From positions 4,092,064 through 4,156,063 of the forward strand of contig OW051468.1 of assembly GCA_932521025.1 (NCBI GenBank): a stretch of 64,000 nucleotides of DNA, given 5' to 3'. A program made the translations under genes and the position numbers. Positions 1 to 9,255 of this stretch are shown here, piece after piece. Every line of letters begins with the position of its first letter. Positions within the stretch are counted from its first letter, which is position 1. The notes below the pieces were generated by a model. That model made no database searches. It worked only from the letters and a program-made list of their open reading frames with translations, and had not been told where the DNA came from. The DNA is from Oscheius onirici. Taxonomy: Eukaryota; Nematoda; Chromadorea; Rhabditida; Rhabditidae.

Positions 1-537
1 TGCATGAAGAGTTGATTGTGAGTAATGTATTGCTGAGATGGGAGAGATGGAATCGGGTCGGGTTCTAAGAACATTCCTCTTTGTAGTCCAGAATAGAACT
101 CACGTTGTTCTGGTCGATTGACGTAGTACTGAGTATGCGCCAGATTGCTTCTCCAGTGCATGGCTCTCAGTTCAACCAGTTCCATTATCTTCAGTCTACA
201 AGGTGTTCCAAGTTGTCCATTGTCTCTGCAACAGGCCTGTCTCAAAGACACGAACACCTTGTTCAGTTCATCTGAAATTTTTCTTTTTTATGTCAATAGA
301 AGCTCACTTTTATGGGTAGATTCCAGAAGCTGACCACTGGTCTTCAGTTGGGCACAGAGAGCAAAGACGGTGTTTGCCAGTTGGGCTGTGAACTGACCGT
401 TCTTCACCATCGTGTTCACCGTGTTCATCAATTGGAGCTGTTGCTCTGAAAGGCATGTCTATTTCAAGCATTTTGTTGGAAATTCTCTGAGTATTTAGAA
501 GGACCCTTACTACAGTTCCCCGTAGTTTTTGCACCAT
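1..537 (-). CDS. MIF4G-domain protein, C-terminal part (MIF4GD/SLIP1-PAIP1-like)
   Basis: Read on the minus strand as exons 511-537, 308-437 and 271 to beyond base 1; introns begin GTAAGG and GTGAGC and end CAG, and phases join. The peptide ends in the segment IMELVELRAMHWRSN followed by a tyrosine-rich stretch. This resembles the last helices of the MIF4G domain in MIF4GD/SLIP1 (a partner of histone stem-loop binding protein) and PAIP1 (a poly(A)-binding-protein partner), where an 'ELR..(G/N)W' motif is conserved. Only the last two or three helices are present before the first ATG at 537. Either a 5' part was missed or the gene is truncated. The 3' end lies outside the window. I am fairly sure of the MIF4G assignment and unsure which member it is. 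Confidence 0.55.
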
Positions 538-1622
538 GTTTTGAGGTGGTTAATTTCCGCTGTCGCGCCCTGTGCCCGGCTGTTTGTCTATATCCGTCGG
601 TCAAACAGACTTACAAGTGTCTCCCTCACTCTCCGTATCATCTCGCCGATCACGAGAGATGATGATACCGGCTGAGCCGATTTGTGATTCGAAGCGTTTA
701 CAGTATGTATAGGGGACCGGGAAGAGGATCGAATAACCCTTGTTCAATAATCAGCTGTTGCTCTCACTCTCGGTCATTTGCTGTTACAGCACTTGTCCAC
801 ATTCACGCTAGTTCACTTACGTCCGTGGCGAAAAAAAAGAGGCTCAAAATTGAGAATAGTGAGTCTGGCCAGCTGTTACTCTTCAGATGTCTCAATTAGC
901 TTAGGTTCTAATAGACCCATTACAACTTTCTGATAGTTTAGAACGTTTGCGATTTAGTCTGATCTAGTTTTTTCTAGGATCTTTTGATTTTTGAGAGTGA
1001 GTCACTGGCAGTCTGATTCAAGACTAGTCTAGAAATTTCCTAGAAAAGCTTGAAACTCGTCTTCCCTCTCCAGAAAACTTTTTGCCGGCTATGAAAGAAG
1101 AGTACATAGAAACTTAATATTGTTTGCTGCTCAAAGTTCGGGTGTCTTGAAATATTTCCTCCCGATACGACGTCCCTTACCTGTTGTCATGGGTGCTGTG
1201 CGTGCACGTGCATCGTTCGCGTCGAATGAGTGACTAAGCATTTTGTGCAGAATAGAGAGCAAGTAGAGTGTTTGATAGAGAGAGAATTCGAGGGACAGGG
1301 GTCGTTCGAGGTGGCCGCCGGCCGCAAACAGCCAACCGCCGCGTTACAACGTTGCTCCGCCCTCTGGCAGCTTATGCTAATCACCTGTTCCTTTAACTCA
1401 AACAAGCAGAGAAGTGCTTTTGTGGAGATCCCTAATTTGGCAGAAGGCTGATTTGGTCACTATGGCTGAATCATCCCATCCTACTTCTGAAGGCGTTCCC
1501 AGAAAAGTCGAGGCATCTTCGGAACGTTAACGCCTACCCGAACGTGGCCACTCAGGAAGCAGTCGCAGCCCATGAGTCTCAAGTCCGCGTTGCCTTCTTG
1601 TCAAGACTAAACTAAAGGATTT
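538..1622. other. intergenic, no recognised gene
   Basis: About 1.1 kb with only short, unconvincing open frames on both strands and no recognisable motif. It may hold the promoter of the minus-strand MIF4G gene. I see no RNA gene. Confidence 0.5.
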
Positions 1623-2299
1623 ATCTGAATTTGTGAAAAAGTGGATTCTTTAGACAGAGGGATTTGTCTTTACCCTGTGTTTTCTTTTAGGAGACCGGAC
1701 AAAAAGTGAACAATACAAAGTGGATTATAAGAACTCAACAAAAAGTGAACAATATTGCGCACAAAGGTCAAATCCACGTCTTTCCTCAGAGAACCAGGAA
1801 AACCGAATCGAGATAATTTCCAGAAGACCAGTTGTTTTTAGCACTATATTTCTGTTCATTCCGAAATCAACGACTGAAGTAATCTAGTTTCAATTGGATG
1901 AACTCAAACGAACAAGAAAGAAAGTTTAGGAATTAGCCACATTCTAGTCGAGCGACTGTGACGAAGCTGGTGGCCTCACTTCCGGTGCATATTTTACGTT
2001 AAAACTTTCTGAATATAAAGGTTCAAAAGGTTACGTTGGAGTGCATGAAATAAGCGCTGATACAACACGACTCTTCTTCATTTTAGTCATTAAAATATTT
2101 CTGATTCTTAAAAATAAGCCGTCTGGTTCTCTGAGGAAAGACGTGGATTTGACCTTTGTGCGCAATATAGTTCACTTTTTGTTGAGTTCTTATAATCCAC
2201 TTTGTATCGTTCATTTTTCGTCCGGTCTCCTAAAAGAAAACACAGGGTAAAGACAAATCCCTCTTTGTCTAAAAAATCCACTTTTTCACAAATCCAGAT
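1623..2299. repeat. foldback repeat with ~176-bp arms
   Basis: The left arm (about 1623-1798) and the right arm (about 2123-2299) are inverted copies. Landmarks are the run gggatttgtctttaccctgtg in the left arm and its complement in the right arm, and ctttcctcagagaaccag at the inner end of the left arm. The spacer is about 320 bp. The arms differ by scattered substitutions and small gaps. The structure is typical of a non-autonomous foldback or MITE element; no transposase and no clear target duplication were seen. Confidence 0.85.
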
Positions 2300-3042
2300 T
2301 GTCCACTATTTTGTCAAAATTCATGGAATTTACGAATAGAGGTTCTCTATTCGAGACAATACACAAGCAAAAAGTGTGAACCATCGTTTTCGGCAATCTC
2401 CGATTCATTTTTGCACCGACACAAGATCGAGACCAGACAGGTCAGAACTTAGCCAATGTCGAGCTGCTTCAAGAAAGGATTGGGTATTTCCCACTACCTT
2501 TCGGGTACTTGTGTAGTACACAGACGCAATTACCATAGACTCCATAAGTCTAATTATATGAGTCTAATTGATGAAACTAATTGATGTGCAAATCACTATG
2601 TTTGAAATGTGGTAGGCTCACTATTAAAGTAAAGCTGCATTTGATGGACGTTGGGGCATAGCTTGGTTGTAGGCAAAAGACGATATTGCTGAAGTAGTCG
2701 AAAGCTTCCTCTTCCGTAGTATCAGGGTGTTTCAGAATTTTTGAAATTTTTTCTGGTTCAGTATGATCCCTAGCACCTAGAGAGCTGTTTCAAAAAAGAA
2801 AATAACGGGCAAACCTAGCTGAGTACGATCCTGTATAGAGATCGGAGGCCATAGTTCAAAAATTTTGAGTAACAGCTCAAAAGGTTAAATTTAGAATGAA
2901 AAACGCCTTTTAAAAAATGGGAAGCGCACATCCCACCAGTTTTTAAAAATTCTGACAACGCAGTTTTGTAGCTTTTGATAAGTAAAGTTCTCAGCCTAGA
3001 CCCCATTTCCCAGAAATTTTTTCTGACTGAACACTGGACGTT

Positions 3043-3727
3043 TCAAAACCCGATTTTGGCCATATTGACCAACTTCGGGCAGTTGCCCAGCTCTAACGGG
3101 TTCGATTTGGGCAAATCGGCCGGTGCATCTTGAAAGAGCTCAATCTTGGCTACAAAAGTTTGTATAGAACGAAGAAGTCGCAATGGAAAATTTTCGAGAA
3201 ACACGGCTCTGAAGTTCATGTGGTTTCGGCGCACCCAATCCATAATGGGGGGGGGGGGGGGGTATCGTGGGTCAAAAAATATATTTTTTTCGTTTATCGA
3301 TATTTTGCTTTCTTATGCCTTTTTATTGACTTCTGACACTTTCTCTCTCAATGTTTCCCTTCGTTTTGCAGCGTACAACCAAAACAAAAGAAAATTTCAC
3401 AAGGGCGCCATATCCTGCAAAGATAGAGCAAAGAAAGATCTAAAAAGTATCAGAAGCCAATAAAAAGGCCTGAGAAGGTGAAATGATGCTAAACGAAGAA
3501 AATATATTTTTTGATACACAATACCCCCTCATGAGTTGGGCGCGCCGGAACCACCTGAAGTTCAGAGGCGCGTTTCTCGAAAATTTTCTATTGGGCCCTC
3601 TTTGTTCCATGCAGGGTTTTGTAGCCCAGATTGAGCTCTTTCAAGGTGCATCGGCCGGTTTGCCCAAATTGATTCCGTTAGAGCTGGGCAACTGCCGAAA
3701 GTTGACCAAAATGGCCAAAATCGGGTT
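3043..3727. repeat. foldback repeat with a 16-G homopolymer
   Basis: The left arm (about 3043-3330) and right arm (about 3460-3727) are diverged inverted copies. Both arms translate to similar short frames beginning near an M-W-RRNH motif (minus strand from 3243, plus strand from 3537), because they are copies of one sequence. I do not take this as proof of a protein. The left arm contains 16 consecutive G at 3247-3262; the right arm has only a short C run at the matching place. Confidence 0.75.
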
Positions 3728-3923
3728 ACTTTGCACTGAAGGAGCACTTGACTCTCCTTGACTAGTCAGGAATAAACGGTTTAGAATCTTGACAAGATTC
3801 GACAAGTCGACATCGCTTGCTTTTGAAACTTAAAAGGCACGAAAATGTTTTGACTTTTTCTAGTCAATTTCTCAATCTAATAATGAAATTGTCATGCGGA
3901 ATATTAACTACAGCCGTTTTCCT

Positions 3924-3931
3924 CTATAAAA
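3924..3931 (+). promoter_or_regulatory. possible TATA box
   Basis: A ctataaaag string lies about 35 bp upstream of the ATG at 3961. The spacing is close for a core promoter with a very short leader, so this is suggestive only. Confidence 0.3.
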
Positions 3932-3960
3932 GATATGTTTCTGCTAGCCATCTCTCCTAA

Positions 3961-4163
3961 ATGATTCTCCTTTCTTTATTCCTTTTCATCGGAATCTATT
4001 CCCAAGAGTTCTTTCTTCCCAACAGTGGCTTGAAGGATTTTGTCGAGACTGGAGAAGATCAGGTATGACCGTTTGCTTACTTCGAAGACTTACTTAGAAA
4101 ATACCTGATTTGGTTGAAAAAAAAGTTAGGACCAAAAGTATCGATACTGATGCTCCCACCTGA
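3961..4163 (+). CDS. possible small secreted peptide (55 aa)
   Basis: Exon 1 (3961-4062) starts with a classical signal peptide: Met, a hydrophobic run of Leu/Phe/Ile, then a likely cleavage site after Ser-Gln. Exon 2 (4098-4163) follows a 35-nt intron (GTATGA...TTAG) in the same phase and stops at TGA 4161-4163. The mature part would be about 38 residues, charged, with no cysteines. I do not recognise the family. A different splice could connect to the open frame at 4174-4347 instead, so the 3' end is uncertain. Upstream lies a TATA-like box. Confidence 0.35.
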
Positions 4164-4403
4164 TATATTCAGAATCACGGTACTATATAGAGAAAATGTT
4201 CAAAAAATGAAAGATGGTGAGAAATTAAAGCTTTATTTACAAATAGAATATTTCTCTCGTGTGACAACTGGCAAGGCAACTAGCGTACAATTGAATTCTA
4301 TCTCATATACACCGGAATATCCAAGGCACCTGAAGGAAGTTGATTGATGCCGAATAGACGATAAATAGACCCATATAGACCAGTCTGATTTCGGATAAAA
4401 GAC

Positions 4404-6130
4404 TCAATTCACATCGACGGGGATGTGATCGGGAACAAGAGAAGCGACGAAGGACGTCACGAAAGAGTAGACGGCTGAGAGAACAGTCTGTAGATTGTTC
4501 GGAGCTGGAGGCGGCACAGTTAACTCCACGTGGACATTTCCCTCTTGAGCAGCTTCATCTCCATTCTCGTCGACTGGCCGATTCTCCGCCTGCTGTTGCT
4601 GCTGCTCTCCGGCATTGTTGTTGTTCACTGGTTGGTTTGCAGCCGCACGTCGATTTTCCCTCCTTCGATATTGAGTGAACATTATGACGAGGACGATGCC
4701 GATGACGAGAAGGAATCGCTCAAATGTGCTGTACAGGAGCACGGCCTTAAATTTGAACGAGAATGGAGAGAAATGAAAGAGAACGTACCGAAAGAACAAA
4801 AAGAAGTCGAATGCCCTTGTAGAACATGTCCAATCCGTCTCCAATGAGATCGTTTACACGGTCCGGTGCTGGAGCAGCTGGTGCCTGTTGTACGTTTGCC
4901 GGTTGAATGACACCGTTTATGACGATAGGTCCATTGTTTCCACCAGTCAGATTGATCGGCTGTACCTGTCCTGGATTCACGAAATATGGCATCATTGGGA
5001 CTCCCATTCCATTCTGAACAGCCCTTTTACTCAAAATCACAATGGGAATACTCACATTGACGTAGACAGCATGTGGGAACGGATTCGGAACAGCTCCCTG
5101 CATCTGGGCGGTGAGAAGTTGTTGCTGGATTCGACAACTGAACATGACTTTTAGAAAGAGAAGAGACTGTTTGACTTACTAATTGATGTAGTTTCGATAA
5201 TATTCGACGTAATCTTGACCAGGCATGCTTGGAACTGACGAATAGTTTCCCCAATTTTGGTTGAACTGCTGGTAGTTGGGCAGCTGCGATGTGTCCTGGC
5301 CACTCGGTCTGAAGCGAGTGTTTTTTGTTTTGGTTGTTTTATAGTTTCTTTCTGATAGTTATCTATTTTAAATTGTCCCAAGTCTTTGTGTGTTTGTCTG
5401 AAGCTCTAATTGAGGATAAGGAGGGGAGCTTTGTGCGCAAATTAGTTTTTAACAAGTCACTACAGGAAAAGCAAGTGCGCGATGTGTTTTTACAACTTTG
5501 GTAGTTTCCTTGGAGGGTCAGGGAGAGTGACTGGAGGAGAATAACAAAGGAAAAATAAAAGGGAAATCACGACTGGGGTTGTGTGACAGAGCAAAGTCGT
5601 GAATTTCTACTTTAGCCCTGGAAGGGCGTTGCTAACCTTGTTTTTTCCAAATCTCACAAACTAAATAAATTGCTCTCCTAGTCCCTAATTTCCTGGACAA
5701 GATTAGTAACTCTTTCAGAAATTCGCTTCCTAGAGTAAAATAGAAATGTGGAACCTTGTGGAAGCTGCCGTTCTCTGGCGAATTCGAGGCTCCGTTCGCG
5801 GAAGAGGCCCAACAAGATGGAATACGGTCCGACCATTAATGACTGGCGGAACTTGCTCGAAGATACTCTTCAGTAGCCTTCCATCCTGCAAATAATGACC
5901 CCCGTAAATCAGTTTCATCGTCGAAACGTCCTAAATCGTCTTTGTAAACAATGATAATAGTGGTTTCTCACCGGATGGGATGGGTGTACATCTCGGATCT
6001 TTTCCTTCAGTACTTTTACTGACCAGGCGGTTGATGCCTCGATGGTCTGATCCTCGAGTGTTTGGAATGCACATCGGATGGTCAATTGTACAGAGTCAGG
6101 AACGGGAGAGACCGTGGGTGCATCAGACAT
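4404..6130 (-). CDS. HERPUD1: HERPUD-like ER-resident ubiquitin-like domain protein
   Basis: Six exons (5972-6130, 5755-5930, 5180-5308, 5056-5137, 4789-5013, 4404-4745) join in phase to about 370 aa; human HERPUD1 has 391. The N-terminal ubiquitin-like domain (residues about 10-95) contains KLIYGGHYLQDGRLL and VFHLVGPLPRT, close to the Herp version. A proline/glutamine-rich middle follows (PSGQDTSQLPNYQQFNQ). Near residues 235-280 are hydrophobic segments (GIRLLFVLS, FLLVIGIVLVIMFTQY), then an acidic Gln-rich cytosolic tail. Herp sits in the ER membrane and scaffolds the HRD1-Derlin degradation complex, so Derlin-1 2 kb away on the other strand is a functional partner. Intron 2 (5309-5754) carries an 85-bp segment repeated at 26.6 kb. 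Confidence 0.88.
5375..5459. repeat. 85-bp segment identical to 26600-26684 (inverted)
   Basis: This stretch of HERPUD intron 2 is identical, base for base by eye, to the reverse complement of 26600-26684. It starts gtcccaagtctttg and ends ttaacaagtca. There are no terminal inverted repeats, and no target duplications were recognised at either site. Confidence 0.9.
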
Positions 6131-7114
6131 TCCCAGTTTCTCAAGCGAAGGTGTCCTGGAATGACTGGATGTTCCAATAGAAGGGTAAAAAGAGCTGAGC
6201 AACGAGAGAAAGAGAAAAATTAGCGATGTCGAATGTGCAAACGGTGCACTTTTACTGATAAACACCTGGAACTCTCGATTGTTCTCGACAAAGAGCCGTC
6301 GGGGACAACTGAACAGACTATATCGTTTTGAACGGGCTTGTACTAATAGAGTTCAGTCATTAATTAGGGCTACCTTATTGATCTATGTCATTTACTCTAC
6401 CACGAGAGAAAAGGAAATAAATAGTTGATTTGGCCACTATCGACTCTTCGATCAGGGATTTCGAAAGATAAACCGAGTTATCAGGAGTAAATGGGTGTGA
6501 TACACTACAGAAGGTGTGAAAGCAGAGAGGAAGTAGAGTGATAGAAACGGAATCAGCTGATACACGTCGTCTTTCTGCTTTGAGGAAAGCGAGCGGCCGC
6601 GTCGCGCCGTTTATTTTTCTCTGTTCCCTCCAAATCTCTCGTTTGACCGCCGACTGGGTCCCGTCACGACTTTCAGCTCGGTCCTTTGCGCCGAACATCT
6701 TCTGGCCTAAATTTTCCTCTTTCTTTTTCTGTTTTCTTTATGTTTTCCATTCTTTTCGCCTGATTTTGCTATTCAAAAATGAAGAGAAACCTTGTTTTTC
6801 TATATTATTTATGTTTCGTCAAGTTATACATGAAAATTCTGGCAAAAAATTTCGTGTCTGCAGAATTGTAACTTTTATGTTCCTCAATTCTATTGATGCT
6901 ATTCATTTTTGACGTCGGTTCTTTTTTGTGGGTTTTAAACATAAAATTCTGCTTCAAAAGTTCAATACGTATAACGTTGTTCCGACTGCTGTTAGGGCTT
7001 ACTTCAATCCGGGCTATCGTCTTTCAATTTCCATACATTTTTTTGCTTCCTATTGCAGTCTTCATCTCCAACTTTATTTGATTTTTATTTCTCAGATGTA
7101 GATTATAGGTAAAT
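6131..7114. promoter_or_regulatory. divergent intergenic region between HERPUD and RPS21
   Basis: This 1-kb region lies between the divergent starts of HERPUD (minus) and RPS21 (plus), so it probably holds both promoters. The tract tttttatttctcag at 7082-7095, 19 bp before the RPS21 ATG, looks like a 3' splice acceptor, consistent with a 5'UTR intron or spliced-leader addition. No coding content is recognised. Confidence 0.4.
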
Positions 7115-7461
7115 ATGCAGAACGACCACGGAGACGTCGTTGAGCTCTACGTGCCCCGCAAATGCTCCTCTTCTAACCGTCTGATAGGCCCCAAGGACCA
7201 TGCCTCTGTTCAAATTGATTTCGTCGACGTTGATCCAGCTACCGGCCGAATGGTAGGTCGTTATTCTTCTTCTTTTTAGCTGCAATGCTTTCCACAAGAA
7301 CTGAAACCGTTTTTCACCGCTATAACGTTTTCTTTCAGGTCTCAGGAAAGACTACCTACGCTATCTGTGGAGCTCTCCGTCGTATGGGAGAGTCTGATGA
7401 CGCTATTCTCCGTCTCGCCCAAAGAGACGGAATCATTCCCAAGGACAACAAGAAGTTCTAA
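7115..7461 (+). CDS. RPS21: small ribosomal subunit protein S21 (eS21)
   Basis: Two exons (7115-7252 and 7339-7461), split by an 86-nt GT-AG intron, encode 86 aa; human RPS21 has 83. The sequence starts [18 protein letters not shown] and contains [16 protein letters not shown] and [16 protein letters not shown], all hallmark eS21 segments. It is a component of the 40S ribosomal subunit needed for 18S rRNA 3' processing. The codons are C-ending and strongly biased, as in highly expressed genes. Confidence 0.97.
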
Positions 7462-8172
7462 GTTGTTGATTTGAATGAATCGTTGTTTGTATCATCTGAA
7501 GCGTTCTTTTTTTTAGACTGGTTTAATCGCTGCTTCGACCTAGTGCCTTACGAATGCTGTACAAAGAAACACAGCTTGTTCAAGTTGTCACATCTTAGCT
7601 GCGATTAGGCATTTAGAGTAGCGTATAAATAGCTGTTTATTTGAAAGTTCACGTTTCTATCCTGCTGAAATTTCTTTGCGCAAAATTTTTGATCCCTATC
7701 TAGCAAAACTCGAGGGCTTTGCTTCAACAGCAGTGCTGTCACAGCACTTCGATGCCGTTTGCTGCACGCTTATTGAGGAGGTTCCACTTCTTTTCCATTA
7801 GAATGTACGCTCTAAAGCAGACGTGGCCTTTCTAATACTTCGAGATTGTCTGCTGTTTTTATTTCCTTCCGGAATCGTGTATTTGACGAAAGCAATACTT
7901 TGGCATATATCACTGTTCTTGTTTTACTGTCTGTTACGAAGAAGCGAGATTACTTAATCTCGTATAATACTTAAAATTACAAATTTTGCAACGCCCTTCC
8001 ACGGCTAAAGTTACCTACTATCCCCCATATATTCCTTGGCCTGAACCACTTGAAATCCGTTTCTGTATGGGAACTTCCAAATGGAGAAGCAAAGTTTCGT
8101 CTCCCAATAGTGATTTGTCTAAATCCTTTACTACTAACTCCTTTCCCTTTAATTTTTACAATACTTTCCAGA
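7462..8172. other. intergenic, no recognised gene
   Basis: The RPS21 3' end and Derlin 5' region, about 700 bp. Several short dyads are visible (for example agcagtgctgtcacagcac near 7729), but no RNA gene could be supported. The acceptor-like string actttccag at 8163-8171 stands immediately before the Derlin ATG. Confidence 0.4.
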
Positions 8173-9048
8173 ATGCCGAGCGAGCTGGGAGAGTTTTTCA
8201 ATGGAATACCCATTATTACGAGGTACTGGTTCACGGCATCACTCGTCCTACCTCTTCTTGGACGGATTGGTCTGATCAACCCCATGTGGATGTTTCTCAA
8301 TTGGGAACTCGTTGTGAGCAAATTCCATGTAAGTTTTTATTGTGTTCTTCTATTGAATCAATTCTTTTCAGTTCTGGCGACCGTTGACTTCTCTCATCTA
8401 TTACCATGTTACGCCTCAAACAGGATTCCATTGGTTGTTTATGCTCTACTTCATGTACAACTATTCCAAGAATCTCGAGTCTGGTGTGTTTTCTGGAAGA
8501 CCGGCCGACTATCTTTACATGCTCGTCATCAATTGGATCCTTTGTGTTGTAAGCATGTCTGGATGTATCGAAACGAATTTATGTTCAGGGAATCTGTATG
8601 GCGGCCAACATTTACTGGCTGTTGGACCCTATGGTAATGAGTGTTCTCTACGTCTGGTGTCAGCTCAATAAAGACCAGATAGTCAGTTTCTGGTTTGGAA
8701 TGCGCTTCAAAGTGAGATTTCCTATTCATTTTTCGCAATATCTATTTACAGGCGATGTACCTTCCATGGGTCTTGTGTGCTTTCAATGCCGTTCTCAGTG
8801 GCGGAGGAATGATCGAAATCATTGGGATTCTTGTCGGTCACACCTATTTCTTCTTAGCCTTCAAATATCCCCTCGAGCATGGTGGAGCGAGTCTTCTCAA
8901 AACTCCTGAGTTCTTCTACAAGTTCCTGCCAAACGAGGTTGGTGGAGTACATGGATTCGGACAGGAGCGAGTAGCCCAAAGAAGAGCTGCTGCAGCTGGC
9001 GGCGGAGGAGGACACAACTGGGGACGTGGAATGCAGCTCGGAGATTAG
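8173..9048 (+). CDS. DERL1: Derlin-1, ER-associated degradation channel component
   Basis: Four exons (8173-8328, 8372-8548, 8589-8711, 8752-9048) join in phase to 250 aa; human Derlin-1 has 251. It is a rhomboid pseudoprotease of the ER membrane with six membrane spans, moving misfolded proteins to the cytosol. Visible signatures are ITRYWFTASLVLPLLGRIGL, GRPADYLYMLVINWI, SVLYVWCQLNKDQIVSFWFG and GHTYFFLAFKYPLEHGG. The Gly-rich tail ends HNWGRGMQLGD, a SHP box (F/W-x-G-x-G-x-x-L) that binds the p97/CDC48 ATPase. The ATG follows a splice-acceptor-like sequence, suggesting trans-splicing. Confidence 0.96.
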
Positions 9049-9255
9049 AACATCTTTTTTTGCCATAAAAATCCCTAGACTTGCCTTGTATAATATCTGT
9101 ACGTGATTTCTTTCATTACGGTTCAATTATTTATTCGCTGTTTCTGTTTGGAAGTGTATAAAGAATGTTTGTCGAGCCAGTCAATTAGAATAGGAGTGAG
9201 CACCCTGAGGACAGATGCGAAGCGGCTAGGCGGCGCGGTTCTTTCCTCACTATGC

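Noticed and set aside
3043-3761. Two genes encoding related 60-90 residue proteins
   Set aside because: The two frames are the arms of one inverted repeat, so their similarity needs no coding explanation.
7541-7760. Possible structured RNA gene after RPS21
   Set aside because: Several short dyads were seen, but no tRNA, snoRNA box or SL RNA pattern could be confirmed by eye.
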